A DNA stretch of 64,000 bases from Poa pratensis. Its lineage: Eukaryota; Streptophyta; Magnoliopsida; Poales; Poaceae. This document shows, one piece after another, positions 23,265-35,640 of the stretch (position 1 is the stretch's first letter; each line of letters opens with the position of its first letter). The stretch spans positions 7,111,734 through 7,175,733 of the forward strand of contig CAMZMU010000012.1 in the NCBI GenBank assembly GCA_947311845.1. The letters are read 5' to 3'. Under the pieces are notes generated by a model. It ran no database searches. It had not been told where the DNA came from and worked only from the letters and a program-made list of their open reading frames with translations. The translations under genes and the position numbers were made by a program.

Positions 23265-23598
23265 GTCTTATGCAGGTTATTTATCGGTGCACAACAACGC
23301 TAAGAGCATGGTCGGCCCTGCAGCGTGTGGAGCATCGGGATTTGTTTTTGGAGGTGGCGTCACGTTTGGAGGCGGCGGCCAGGGAGTTATTTTCCCGGCA
23401 TGGATGGCAACATAGTCTCCGGATAGACCTACCAGCAACTTAGGCGGCTTTACAATTTCTCATTATGATATGTAATTCGCTTTTTTATTTCCGCATTGAG
23501 TACTCGTGAACTTGTGGCAGTGTGCATCCCAGTTATGCAGAGGCGGGTGTAATGCTTAAAACTCTTAAGTAATAAAGACCCTTTATCTAAAAAAATAA
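23265..23598 (+). mobile_element. 5'-truncated LINE tail in intron of the E2F duplicate
   Basis: A 334-bp insert absent from the other E2F copy, bounded by 17-bp target duplications (23248-23264 and 23599-23615). It carries the last codons of a LINE ORF2 (ALQRVEHRDLFLEVASRLEA… to a stop near 23442), then a 3' UTR with an AATAAA (23570-23575) and an A-rich end. This is a typical target-primed, truncated insertion. Confidence 0.85.
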
Positions 23599-23615
23599 AT
23601 CATAAATGAGAGCTG

Positions 23616-25312
23616 AAGTCCGTGTTAGCAGCAAACAATTACTCCATTCATTGCCGTATGTAGGGTGTATTAGGTTTTGCTAAGGCAAGGCATTGACCAA
23701 GAGTTATTCCATTAACTCGTGTTTTATATGATACATAATCACAATTATCAGTAAGTTCTTCTAAAAACGAATTTAGTGACACCAATTTCATGCCATATAA
23801 ACCATGAATTAACAAAGTATTGTTTGTCAAAGTCTTGTCTCAACAATATCTAATACTCCCTACATACAGGAATGGAGGGATTAGCATAACAGGTAGCAGC
23901 AGAAGAATAATTTCACGGTAATCGCAACCGACATAGTTACTTATGTTGTGTGATAACCCTATATAAACTATTTCATTACATTCAGAGTATTACAAACACG
24001 TGAAACAGTGAAACATATGCCTAGTCGAAGCTTTGACCTGAACTTAATAAGTTGATGTCAATTAGAAGTTACATGGTAACTATCTCACTGATAGGGCAAA
24101 TATGCATGTAGTTGCACTGACCTGGTAACTCGAGCTTGCAGAGAATATATAAATTGCGGTTCGACAAAGTCCTAAAGCCAGCCATGCGGTGTGGAAGGAG
24201 TTGGCAACGATGAATGGGACTATGCCATTAGCACATGTTGTCGAGTATCGTTTTATTCAGGACTTCGCTGTGGGCAACATGTACAAATGATAGACTCTTC
24301 CTCTTTGTAACATGTATGATTTCATATAAAAGTTCGCCTCAATTCCAGTTCTTGTTGTGCCACAGCAACATGACATGGACTCTTTATTTTGTTGATGCAC
24401 ATCACAAAATTTGCATGCTTCATGCATATCTAGCACCTAAATACATGTATGCGCTGGGCATTCAATCTTCCCAAAACCGAGAAGATTTCGGGGAGGCCAG
24501 GAAATTGAACAAAATTTCACCTGAATCTGCATGTGGATCCTTCAGATATAGTCGAATCGACACTTACAATAACTATTTGAGCTATAATCATCTACCAAAC
24601 AGCTCAAATCAAACACAAGCTCAGCAACACCCACAACAACAATAAAAAACAGAAACGAATAAATCAAGAGCTCCTTGTGGAGCAGAATTATCTCACCGGC
24701 GTCCGGATAATAAACCCCTCCTCAATATCACCAGCAACACCACCAGCGCCGATGCCGCCGGAGCCAGTGGCAGTTGCCGCGGGGAAGCGGTGGTAGTCGT
24801 CGGGGGAGGCGAAGGGTGGTCGTGAGGGCGTGGAGAAAACCGGGGCTGGGCGCAGCGACTGTAGGATCTTCTGCGCAGCCGGCGGCCTACCGCCCCCCGT
24901 GGGGCCTGATCTCGCGATCACGCGCTGCGGGGCCCCGGCTCGAGGGACCGATGGGCGGCTCTGGCTTCAGAGATGGGGTCAGGCAAGCAAGAGGCTCGCC
25001 GGAGCTAGGGTTCCGGCGATGGCGGCGGGAGGTGGGTGGGTGGGGTGGGGTTAGGGAGGTGGGAAAGGGGGAGGGGAATGGGGGAAGGAGGGAGGAGAGA
25101 GAAAGATAGCAGAAAACGAGGGAAGGAGGGAGGGAAATTAAGTACTAGGCGTTTCGGGGTATCGTCGGGGTGGATATGGAGGGAACCCATCAAGCGGCCT
25201 GGATTTCGAATGGGCCGCTTCGGGAACACCACGCCCTTTTGCTTCTCATGGGCCGTTACGGTTTTTTCTCTATTTTGCCTTCCACTTGTGTATTCCTTCC
25301 AAAAAAAAAGGG
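23616..25312 (-). repeat. E2F tandem duplication, upstream unit (exon 1 side)
   Basis: Homologous to about 408-2140, covering intron 1, exon 1 and about 400 bp upstream. Similarity fades after about 25312, which marks the upstream limit of the recognisable duplication. The original full promoter would lie on this side. Confidence 0.75.
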
Positions 25313-26041
25313 TCGTCCTATACTTTGCTTCAAGCGAGTTGGGGGCATCGTCTCGCCCACATGTGACGACCTACTTGTGGGTTTCCCTTTTGTATTTATT
25401 TCCTGTTTTCCTGGATAATGCCTGGACAAGATTTATTATTTTCTTTTCTTCCTTTTTGTTTTTCATTGTTGTTGGATTACATGAATACTTTTAACCCGTT
25501 AACATTTTTTAAACTCGGGAGTATTTATTTTGAAACACATGAATATTTTTTCGAACGTCGTGAACAATTTATTTAAGTTTTGTGGATATTTTCTCAAAAA
25601 ATATATGAAACTTTTTGTAGGTGAACACTTTTTTAACTAGGGAATATTTTTTGAACCCCGTGAACTTTTTTTTACCACCCTAAACATTTTATTGAAAAAA
25701 TATTTTCTCGAAAAAATATTCGCTGCCTAAAAAAAAGTAATATAAAAAAAATTCACGGGTAAAAAATGTTCATGGGTAAAAATTGTTCATGGTAAAAGAA
25801 TGTTCACCCAAAAAAAGATGAAAATAAAAGGAAAATATATAAAAACCAAAAAATGAAAAATAATTAGGAAAAATAAAAAAGAACAAATATGCACTATATA
25901 CGAGTATCCACGTATCAACCTAAACTATAGAAAAGAAAGATAGAAAACAGATAATCATAGAAACATTAAAAAATGAAATGAAGATAGGAAAATAAAATAA
26001 AACACAAATGGACCGGCCCACGCAGTGGAGACATAGGAGCT
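25313..26041. repeat. AT-rich, self-complementary low-complexity DNA
   Basis: No gene seen. 25490-25700 repeats GTGAA(C/T)ATTTTTT-like words and 25730-25830 carries their complements (TGTTCA…, ATTGTTCATGG), so the region could fold on itself. It resembles widespread grass repeats of unknown class. Confidence 0.4.
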
Positions 26042-26887
26042 AGTCAGTGCTAGGAACCGCTACAAGCGATATACAGGGGTTGCTTTAAAAATATTAGGAA
26101 ACAAATCCCATGTAGGGTTTGGTTCCTCGCTGATACTAAGGGCGGAGTGTAGGTTTTTCGTGCTTGGACTGCTTCTCGGCCTCGGCACCACCTTGTTTTT
26201 CCTCTAAACAAAACTAGGGTTTGGTGATGGCACACAAGGCTCCGGGTATGGATGAGAAAGTTCAAGAGGAATCTCATTGTCAATCTGGGTCTTTGTGTGG
26301 AGGATCTGGACGACATGATTTTGGAGGAAGAAGGTTGCCGAAAGATAGTTTTCACGGTCCCACGATAATCCCTCTTTCTTAGAGACATAGTTTACTTTTC
26401 GGCATGCATCACAGATCAACAGGTTTGAGTCATAGACGATATAGATAAATATTTATCAGACTTTATTCATGGCGTGGCTACGAAATCAGTACAAGGACTT
26501 CTCGGTGAGTTTATAACTGCGCTCGGCTAGAGGTTTCGGTGTCTAGGGTTCATGCTATGGCGATTACAAAGAGGCGTAGCGACGAGTAGGTTGCGACTTG
26601 GGCCTTCGGGGTGGATGTGTGTTCATATATATAGCCTTCGATGGATGCCCATGCCTTATAGGCCTAAAGTTTACTCCTTGACTTATGCATGAAGTCTTGA
26701 TCTCGTAACCTTCCTTCAATGTAGTCTGTAGCGAGGTAATCTTCTGAAAACCTTGTTGCAACATGAGAGGTTTAGGTCGGTGGAGATTTTTAGAAGCAGG
26801 TCGCCCGGCCGGGGAGTCTTGGACGTCGTGGGCTCGAAGTGGTGTAGCCCATAGGATTATGGCCTAAATCCACGCCTATCTCCGACA
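26042..26887 (-). repeat. Probable decayed LTR of an old Tat-type Gypsy
   Basis: On the minus strand, GGGGCTTGTCGGAGATAGG at about 26880-26898 looks like a polypurine tract followed by an LTR start TGTCGGAG, matching the TGTCGG start of the element at 14231-22449. The opposite LTR was not found, so the left limit is a guess. Confidence 0.35.
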
Positions 26888-27641
26888 AGCCCCAATAAGT
26901 ACCGTTAAGGAGTTGGCCAGTGTTTTTGGCGAAGTTGCTTTCCTCCTAAGTAGACTTGCCTTGATGGGCTTGACGGTTTCTTCAGACCCGGGTATCAGGT
27001 ACGAGGGCGTTTTGTGGACCTTTAGGAAAGACCTCTCCAAGGTCTAGCTAACCTGGTGGATCTTCTAAGGGTGCCCTGGACCCAAATAGTAGGTCTCGAC
27101 GTAGTCCGAACCTAGATATTAGGTCTCGGCGTGTTCCGTGAAAAAGCTTTAGTAATAATGCCAAGAAGAACTTCTTGAGGCATTTTTTTACCTTGGGACC
27201 TGAGAAGGTCTTGTTTGGCGGAGGGGAGTCCCTTGATGACGTGCCTCTGATCTAGTGGAGTAGCGTGTCTTTTTTGTTGTTTACCGTAAGACCTGGAGAG
27301 GTCATTGGCGTCCTCGACAACGTGACTAGGTCGTCATGGGGGGTGAGGCCTCCCCAAAATATTTCTTGAAAGTAGGACATGAGAGGGCAGCATGCTCCTC
27401 TACGACGTGAGTAGGTCGTTACGGGTGAGGAGGCCTTCCTGTCTTGGTTGTTGTTCTCGATCTGAATCTGGTGACTTGATTGTTGTCAAAATCTATGACT
27501 GTTCTTCACGTGAACTTTAGAGGTCGTGGATGTGTGGTAATCTTAATTTGACAGAGAGCTTTAGAATCTATGCGGCCATGCGACCTGTTAAGGTCTTTGA
27601 ATGCATGTGAATCTCAACCGAACGACATAATTATAGGTGGT
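26888..27641. other. Decayed retroelement interior, no open frame
   Basis: GC-moderate DNA with repeated TAGGTCTCG(A/G)CGT and AGGTCGT(C/T)A(T/C)GGG phrases. It is continuous with 34396-36002 once the inserted element between them is removed (GTGGT duplication), so both are pieces of one older element. Confidence 0.45.
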
Positions 27642-29249
27642 TGATTGCGTAGATCACACGTTCGCTGGGAGACCCCAAGAGGAAGGTATGATGCAGTATA
27701 GAAGCAGTTTTCCCTCAGTATGAAACCAAGGTTTAATCGAACCAGTAGGAGCAAGAAATCGCTTCGGAAGGTTGTTGGTGGCGGAATATGGCACGACGCA
27801 GCACCAGGGAATCCGGCGCCAACGTGGAATCTGCACACAACACAATCAAACTACTTTGCCCCAACGAAACAGTGAGGTTGTCAATCTCACCGGCTTGCTG
27901 AAAACAAAGGATTAAACGTATGGTGTGGAAAACAGTAGTAAATTGCAGAGAATGAAAAGGAACAGTGTTTGCAGTTGGTTGTATTATCAGTGTAAAAGAA
28001 TGGACCGGGGTCCACAGTTCACTAGTGGTGTCTCTCCATAACAGATAACTAACATGCTGGGTGAACAAATTACAGCTGGGCAATTGACAAAATATTGAGC
28101 GCATAACAATGCATATATATGACATGATGATTACTATGATATTCATGTGGGCATTACGACAAAATACATAGACCGTTATCCAACAGTCTATGACTAATAA
28201 TCCACCGCCAGGTTGTCATACCGAGTTCCCCGTTGGTATTAAGTTGCAAGCAACGGATAATTGCATTAAGTAATGTGCGTAAAGTAAACAAATGCATTAG
28301 ACCTAACGGCGTACCCTTAAGCTAAGCATCGGTTATTTTATCCCTAGTGGCAACAGCACATCCACAATCTTAGAAGTTATTGTCACTCTCCCAGATTACC
28401 GGAGGCATGAACCCACTATCTAGCATAAATACTCACTCTTGGAGTTACAAGCATCTACTTGGCCAAAGCATCTACTAGTAACGGAAAGCATGCAAGATCA
28501 TAAATAACATATAAGATAGATTGATAATCAACTTGACATAGTATTCAATATTCATCGGATCCCAGCAAACACAACATGTAGCATTACAATAAGATGATCT
28601 TGATCATGATAGGCAGCTCACAAGATCTAAACATGATAGCATAAAGTGGAGAGACAACCATCTAGCTACTGCCATGGACCCGTAGTCCAAGGATGAACTA
28701 CTCACGCATCACTCCGGAGGCAGGCATGGTGATGTAGAGCCCTCCGGTGATGATTCCCCTCTCCGGCAGGGTGCCGGGAAGAGCTTCTGAACCCTCCCGA
28801 GCTAGGGTTGACGGCGGCGGCGTCTCTGGAACTTTTCGTGGATAATGGCTCGGGTTTAGGGTTTTCGCGTCGGGAGGAATAAATAGGCGAAAGGGCGGCG
28901 GCTGCGGAGCCACGAGGGCCCCACACCACCCCACGGCGCGGCAGGGGGGCCGCGCGGCCCCATGGTGTGGGCGCCACGTGGCTCCCTCCGTGTCTCCTCT
29001 GGACTCCGTCTTCGTGTTGGAAAAATAGGAGGTTCTGTCCAAGTTTCGTCCAATTCCGAGAATATTTCCAGACTAGCTTTTCTGGAATACAAAAACAGCA
29101 GAAAACAGGAACTGGCACTGTGGCATCTTGTTAATAGGTTAGTCCCAGAAAATGCATAAAAATGCTATGAAGTGTATATAAAACATGTAACAATTGGTAT
29201 AATATCAACATGGAACATCAGAAATTATAGATACGTTTGAGACGTATCA
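27642..29249 (-). repeat. LTR, left (3' LTR)
   Basis: A 1608-bp copy of 32793-34390, about 98% identical by eye. Differences are mostly small indels, for example around 28935-28990. It contains a GC-rich R/U5-like stretch at 28700-29000. Confidence 0.9.
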
Positions 29250-32117
29250 AGCATCCCCAAGCTTAGTTCTACTCGTCCTCGAGTAGGTAAAACGATAAAA
29301 ACAAAATAATTTCTGAGGTGACATGCTACAATCATAATCTTGATCAAATAATACTGTAAAGCACATGTTATGAATGAAGTGATCCAGGTCAATGGTCTAT
29401 AGTTTGCTAGCAAGTAGATAATGAGCAAACAACTGAATCATATAAGCAAAAACTTTTCATGAATAGTACTTTCGAGACAAGCATCAAGGAGTTTTGCATA
29501 AGAGTTAACTCATAAAGCAATAGATTCTAAGTAAAAGGTATTTAACCAACACAAAGGAAGATTTAAGTTTCAGCAATTGCTTTCAACTTTCAACATATAT
29601 ATCTCATGGATATTTGTCAACACAAAGCATATAATAAGTGCAATATGAGCATATAAAAATTGTTGCACCAAAGTTGACACTAGTGTTTGCTTCTAAGATA
29701 GAAAGAAGTAGGTAAACTGACTCAACATAAAAGTAAAAGAAAGGCCCTTCGCAGAGGGAAGCAGGGATTAAATCATGTGCTAGAGCTTTTTAAGTTTTTG
29801 AAATCATATAGAGAGTAAAAATAAGTTTTGAGAGGTGTTTGTTAATTGTCAACGAATCAGAAAATGGAAAGTACAATATGACCCCTGCCAACCAGACTTT
29901 TAAGAGCGGCTCCCATGAAGGACGTTATTTCTACCAGCAAGGCAGATCATCCCTCTTTCTCTTTTGTTTACACATGCAGATATTTCACTGTTTGTCATTG
30001 CTTGACTGATAAATCAGGGCAAAAATGTGAAGAGAATTAAGCGGTTAAAGTTGTAATTAATTGGGACTGGGCACCCCATTTGCCAGCTCTTTTTGCAAAA
30101 TTAATGGATAAGCGGATGTATATGCCGCTAGTCCGGTGGTAAAGTCTGTTTGACAGTTGACATAAAGACATCCACCCCGTCCTCATGAGCTTGGTAAACA
30201 TTGACACAAAATAGGAGTAATAAAGTTTGAATAGTTTAAAGGTAGCACATGAAAAATTTACTTGGAATGGCAAGAAAATACCACATATAGGTAGTTATGG
30301 TGGACACAGATGGCATGGATTTGGCTCAAGGTTTTGGATGCACGAGAAGCATTCCCTCTCAGTACAGAGTTTAGGCTAGCAAGGTTATTTGAAGCAAACA
30401 CAGGATATCAACCGACACAGCAAGGCTTATATGAAAACATATTGCAAGCATTATAAGACTCTACACTGTCTTCCTTGTTAACCAAACCCTTTTACTAGAA
30501 AATATCTAGACCTTAGAGATACCAAACATGCAAACCAAATTTCAACGAGCTTTACGGTAGTTCTTCATTAATAGGTTTTAACTACATGATACAAAAGCTT
30601 AAACATGAACTACTTGATAACTCAAAACAATTGACAAGTATCAAATTATCCAATACAGATCTACAAGAATATGTAAGCTTTTTCCATTATACCATCTACC
30701 ACATGCAACATTTTCTGTTCCAACCAAACACCAATCAATTTATTTCAACATAAACTCTCCAAACAATTATAAGTGAAGCAAGAGAGTACTTTCTTTAAAA
30801 GAACTAACAGCTCTGAATAAGAGATGCATGAAAAACAGGAGCTAAAAGCATAGCAATAGCTAGACAAGAATACTCAACAAGTATAAGTGAAGAATAGGAG
30901 TATTCATATGAAAAAGCGGAGCGTGTCTCTCTCCCAATCAAGAATGCTGGGGTCCAATCAAGTTGACCATACGAAAAATAAAATACTGAAAATAAAAGCA
31001 CACAGACGCTCCAAGTAAAGCACATATGATGTGAAAGAATTAAAATATAGTTTCACTAGAGATGACCTGATAAGTTGCTGATGAAGAAGGGGATGCCTTG
31101 GGCATCCCCAAGCTTAGACGCTTGAGTCTTCTTGAAATTTGCTGGGGTGATCCATGGGAGCATCCCCAAGCTTAAGCTCTTCACTCTTCTTGATCACATT
31201 ATATCATCCTTCTCTCTTGACCCTTGAAAACTTCCGCCACACCAAACTCAAAGTAATTCTCATTAGAGGGTTAGTGCACAATCAAAAACTCACATGTTCT
31301 ATAAGGACACAAACATGACCGTTACTTTTAACATTAGCTACTGCCACTGATGTTATGTGAAGCTCTTCACCCTAAAAAAGAATTCCACTCAACACTAGTA
31401 AAAGAGAGAATGCGAAAAATAAAAGACAGAATCTGTCTAAACAGAACAGTCCGCAAAGACGAATTTTTTCGAGGCACTTACGTTGCTCAGATCGAAAAAC
31501 TTTAAACTAACGAAAGATGCGTACATATCTGAGGATCACGCACAAAAAATTTCAGATTTAAATAATTTTTCTGTGATTTTACAGAATTAAAACGGTGAAC
31601 AGCAGAAATCCAAATCTAGCATCATCTTCCTATTAGAGGCAATACTTGGCACAACAATGCGATAAAATAAAGATACAAAGGAATTGTTACAGAAGTAAAC
31701 AACTCCTTGACTCAAAAAATTGCAGAAATAAAATAATGGGTTGTCTCCCATAAGCGCTTTTCTTTAACGCCTTTCAGCTAGGCGCAGAAAGTAAGAATCA
31801 AGTGTTTCCAAGTGATGAAGCATCAACATCATCAAAAACTTCCTCAAAAACACAGCTTGTAACAATAGGCATTTTTGGTTCAGGTAATTCTTGGGAAGCA
31901 AATTTAAATAATTCATTATGTGATTCACCCTCAATTTTATCAGTTTTAAGCACATTAGGGGGTTTTGGTTGAGGCACTTTTCGAACATACATGAATTTTT
32001 GCTCTTTCCCCACAAAAGCTTTCTGCTTTTTAAACTTGATAGAGGAGAAAGTTGAACTTAGAGTATCCTCTAATTCACCTATCCTGAAGTTTTGATTATC
32101 ATGGCCAGTGCTAGCTT
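29250..32117. other. Interior of the non-autonomous element, non-coding
   Basis: AT-rich DNA without a supportable ORF. The minus strand has CTTGGGGATGC-type purine-rich phrases near 29250-29270 and again at 31094-31175. Confidence 0.5.
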
Positions 32118-32518
32118 CTAAAATAGCAATTCTTTTATTAAGATCTCCAGTGATTCATTAACTTTGCTAGAACTACCAAGCAAATCCGGCAAGTTTTTCT
32201 CCATGGACTCCAATTTTTTTATAACATCTTCCAAAGTAGTCTCAATTTTAAGATCATTAATAAGTGGTGTTCCTACCAAACTTTCATTATATTGCGTGCT
32301 TCCAAAGCAGGAGTCCCCAGAAAGTTGCCTCCTGTCAGAGTATCTAGAACATACCGATACCAACTAGTGATACCAACATAAAAATTTCTAAGAAGGATCA
32401 TGGTAGAATATTTTTTAGCACATCTACGGTGAGCATCACTGATCCTATACCAAGCATCTTTTAAACTTTCTCCACCTTGTTGCTTAAAGGACCGAACTTC
32501 AATTTCAGGGGTACTCAT
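32118..32518 (-). pseudogene. Gag fragment of the non-autonomous element
   Basis: From ATG 32518 (MSTPEIEVRSFKQQGGESL) the frame runs through SDAHRRCAKKYSTMILL to a stop near 32273. A +1 shift then continues NESLVGTPLINDLKIETTLEDV to about 32118. The text is that of a Gypsy gag capsid region. There is no zinc knuckle and no protease after it. Confidence 0.65.
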
Positions 32519-32764
32519 TTTAGCAAAATTAAAACAAAACAGAAAGATAACAACTTGAAAATAAAAGTAACTAATTTTTTGTGTTTTTGATAAATAAAGC
32601 AAACAAGACTAAATAAAAATAAACTAAGCAAGACAATAACAAAGTAAAGAGATTGGAAGCGTGAAACTCCCCTTGCAGAAATCCTCTTGCTTCCCAATAT
32701 GGCTTCAGAAAATATGGCGTGTGGAAGGAAGGCAAGGAGATTGCTGAACCGAAGTGCTTCTGCT

Positions 32765-32781
32765 CCCCGGCAACGGCGCCA
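32765..32781 (-). other. Primer binding site (tRNA-Asp type)
   Basis: The minus strand reads TGGCGCCGTTGCCGGGG, the standard priming site of many Triticeae Gypsy elements, 11 bp inside the 5' LTR. Confidence 0.8.
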
Positions 32782-32792
32782 GAAAATATGCT

Positions 32793-34390
32793 TGATTGCG
32801 TGGATCACACGTTCGCTGGGAGACCCCAAGAGGAAGGTATGATGCATATAGAATCAGTTTTCCCTCAGTATGAAACCAAGGTTTAATCGAACCAGTAGGA
32901 GCAAGAAATCGCTTCGGAAGGTTGTTGGTGGCGGAATATGGCACGGCGTACCACCAGGGAATCCGGTGCCAACGTGGAATCTGCACACAACACAATCAAA
33001 CTACTTTGCCCCAACGAAACAGTGAGGTTGTCAATCTCACCGGTTGCTGAAAACAAAGGATTAAACGTATGGTGTGGAAAACAGTAGTAAATTGCAGAGA
33101 ATGAAAAGGAACAGTGTTTGCAGTTGGTTGTATTATCAGTGTAAAAGAATGGACCGGGGTCCACAGTTCACTAGTGGTGTCTCTCCATAACAGATAACTA
33201 ACATGCTGGGTGAACAAATTACAGCTGGGCAATTGACAAAATATTGAGCGCATAACAATGCATATATATGACATGATGATTACTATGATATTCATATGGG
33301 CATTACGACAAAATACATAGACCGTTATCCAACAAAGTCTATGACTAATAATCCACCGCCAGGTTGTCATACCGAGTTCCCCGTTGGTATTAAGTTGCAA
33401 GCAACGGATAATTGCATTAAGTAATGTGCGTAAAGTAAACAAATGCATTAGACCTAACGGCGTACCCTTAAGCTAAGCATCGGTTATTTTATCCCTAGTG
33501 GCAACAGCACATCCACAATCTTAGAAGTTATTGTCACTCTCCCAGATTACCGGAGGAATGAACCCACTATCTAGCATAAATACTCACTCTTGGAGTTACA
33601 AGCATCTACTTGGCCAAAGCATCTACTAGTAACGGAAAGCATGCAAGATCATAAATAACATATAAGATAGATTGATAATCAACTTGACATAGTATTCAAT
33701 ATTCATCGGATCCCAGCAAACACAACATGTAGCATTACAATAAGATGATCTTGATCATGATAGGCAGCTCACAAGATCTAAACATGATAGCATAAAGTGG
33801 AGAGACAACCATCTAGCTACTGCCATAGACCCGTAGTCCAAGGATGAACTACTCACGCATCACTCCGGAGGCAAGCATGGTGATGTAGAGCCCTCCGGTG
33901 ATGATTCCCCTCTCCGGCAGGGTGCCGGGAAGAGCTTCTGAACCCTCCTGAGCTAGGGTTGACGGCGGCGGCGTCTCTGGAACTTTTCGTGGATAATGGC
34001 TCGGGTGTCTAGGGTTTTCGCGTCGGGAGGAATAAATAGGCGAAAGGGCGGTGGCTGCGGAGCCACCACCCCACGGCGCGGCAGGGGGGGCACGCGGCCC
34101 CATGGTGTGGGCGCCTCGTGGTTCCCCTCTGTGTCTCCTCTGGACTCCGTCTTCGTGTTGGATAAATAGGAGGTTCTGTCCAAGTTTCGTCCAATTCCGA
34201 GAATATTTCCAGACTAGCTTTTCTGGAATACAAAAACAGCAGAAAACAGGAACCGGCACTGTGGCATCTTGTTAATAGGTTAGTCCCAGAAAATGCATAA
34301 AAATGCTATGAAGTGTATATAAAACATGTAACAATTGGTATAATATCAACATGGAATATCAGAAATTATAGATACGTTTGAGACGTATCA
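32793..34390 (-). repeat. LTR, right (5' LTR)
   Basis: A 1598-bp partner of 27642-29249. It lacks a short GC-rich segment found in the left copy near 28905-28925. Confidence 0.9.
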
Positions 34391-34679
34391 GTGGTGATCA
34401 TATATTCTTGTCCACGATGTCCACTGATGGGACGCGACAAGTGTCTTTTAGTCTTCCAACACGGAATAACTACAGTTTCCTCCAGGCTTATGTTTTGCCT
34501 ACAACGCTGATGTAGAACTCTTAGACCAAAGCACGAACGGCCATGATTTTCATCGGAGAAGGCGAGGAGTGTAGCTTCTTCTAGGTATAAAAGTTTACGG
34601 GATGAGGAGTAGTCCTTATCAATCTCTTGCTTCCTTTCCCCCCTCCATTCCGAGCGTGACTAGATCTTGACTTCCCCAT

Positions 34680-35640
34680 CTTTCTCCATGACTCGTAGCA
34701 GGCCTCGCCTCATCACGCCCTGTCGACGGCTATCTGGAAAAGCATAATCCCTTGAGTGGGCCCGTCGAAGCATTGTGATAGCCCTTCCAGCTACCATGGA
34801 CGTCCCTATGAGGGAGGAAAACACTCGGGTCTTCCTCTAAGAATCCTAGCGCTACCAGGAGGTTTTTCCTCTTGGGAGTAAGGGAGGTCGCTCCTTACCG
34901 AAACTTCCTCTGCGCCGGTACGACCCTTCGATGCACTAGTCGCCTTTTATCCTGCCCTTTGTCTTTCTTATGGCTTTCCCTCTTCCGATTTGTTTACCAG
35001 GAAAGTGGACTCGGGCCCCCAATCACTAATTCCTCGCCAGAGCCGAGTCCACTGGCGGGTCTACATGCCAAGCTTAAGGATTCGGCCCAACATATGCCTT
35101 GAAAATCGACATGGTATCCTCCTTGAGAAATTCCAATCTTATGTGCTCCTTGCTATTTATTATTTTTCTTGATCCAGGGCATTCACTCTTTCTGAAAGTA
35201 GGACTTCAACGGGAGGATTCACTCCACAGCAGTGGAGTTCATCAACGGGGTATGCCAGGAATCTGTAAATTTATATACCTTGAGGAACGAATGTACGCGA
35301 CTTCGGGGTGAGCTGTTGGCGGAGAAAGAGGGTTTCTTCATTATGAAGAACATCGTCATGCAGTAGCTCGAGGAGAAGCGCGAAGTGGAAGGTCGCATTA
35401 GGGATTGGGAGGAAATCCAAGAGAAGAACATTCAAGGACTTCACGATCTTGGGGACCAGGTGATCGTGCTCCAAGAGGAGCTTGCTCAAGAGTAGGCAAT
35501 GAATGCCCGATTGGTGAATGAGAAGTCTCGGGTGGAGTCAGAGTTGCGTTGGGTAAAGATGAAATCCACCTCCGCTCTCGGTCGACATGTTGCCAACGTC
35601 GCTGTGGGGAGATCTGCTGCACTCGAGACCATCTAGTTCT
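34680..35640 (+). pseudogene. Decayed antisense ORF of the old Tat-type Gypsy (coiled coil)
   Basis: Between about 35310 and 35640 the plus strand reads a charged coiled-coil text (ELLAEKEGFFIMKNIV, then LEEKREVEGRIRDWEE and VNEKSRVESELRWVK) broken by two TAG codons. Before it, intron-like breaks and stops prevent a continuous frame. Character, position and plus-strand orientation match the antisense ORF at 16229-19863, while the protease remnant near 46 kb is on the minus strand, as expected for a Tat-type layout. Confidence 0.4.

Larger units (their letters stand above)
2271..24899 (-). pseudogene. E2F 5'-end duplicate, broken by insertions
   Basis: This is the upstream copy of the tandem duplication. 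The exon 1 equivalent is 24899-24697; a 3-bp deletion at about 24899 removes the ATG seen at 1707 in the other copy, and a base lost further upstream breaks the longer reading frame. The intron runs to an intact acceptor (ctgcag, 23181-23186). Exon 2 starts at 23180 and is cut at 23103 by the Mutator-like element. It resumes at 7920 and is cut again by the L1-type LINE at 7879, resumes at 2344 and ends at 2271 without its splice donor. A LINE tail occupies 23265-23598 in the intron. No exon 3 follows, so no E2F protein can come from this copy. Confidence 0.85.
27642..34390 (-). mobile_element. Non-autonomous LTR retrotransposon (6.7 kb), Triticeae TGATACGTCTC family
   Basis: Long direct repeats, 1.6 kb each, bound the element, with perfect 5-bp target duplications GTGGT (27637-27641, 34391-34395). 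On the minus strand the LTRs start TGATACGTCTCAAACG and end ACGCAATCA. A tRNA-Asp-like primer binding site lies 11 bp after the right LTR and a GGGGATGC polypurine stretch precedes the left one. Only a broken gag fragment is coding-like; protease, reverse transcriptase and integrase are absent, so it needed enzymes supplied in trans. I do not assign the family name. Confidence 0.88.
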
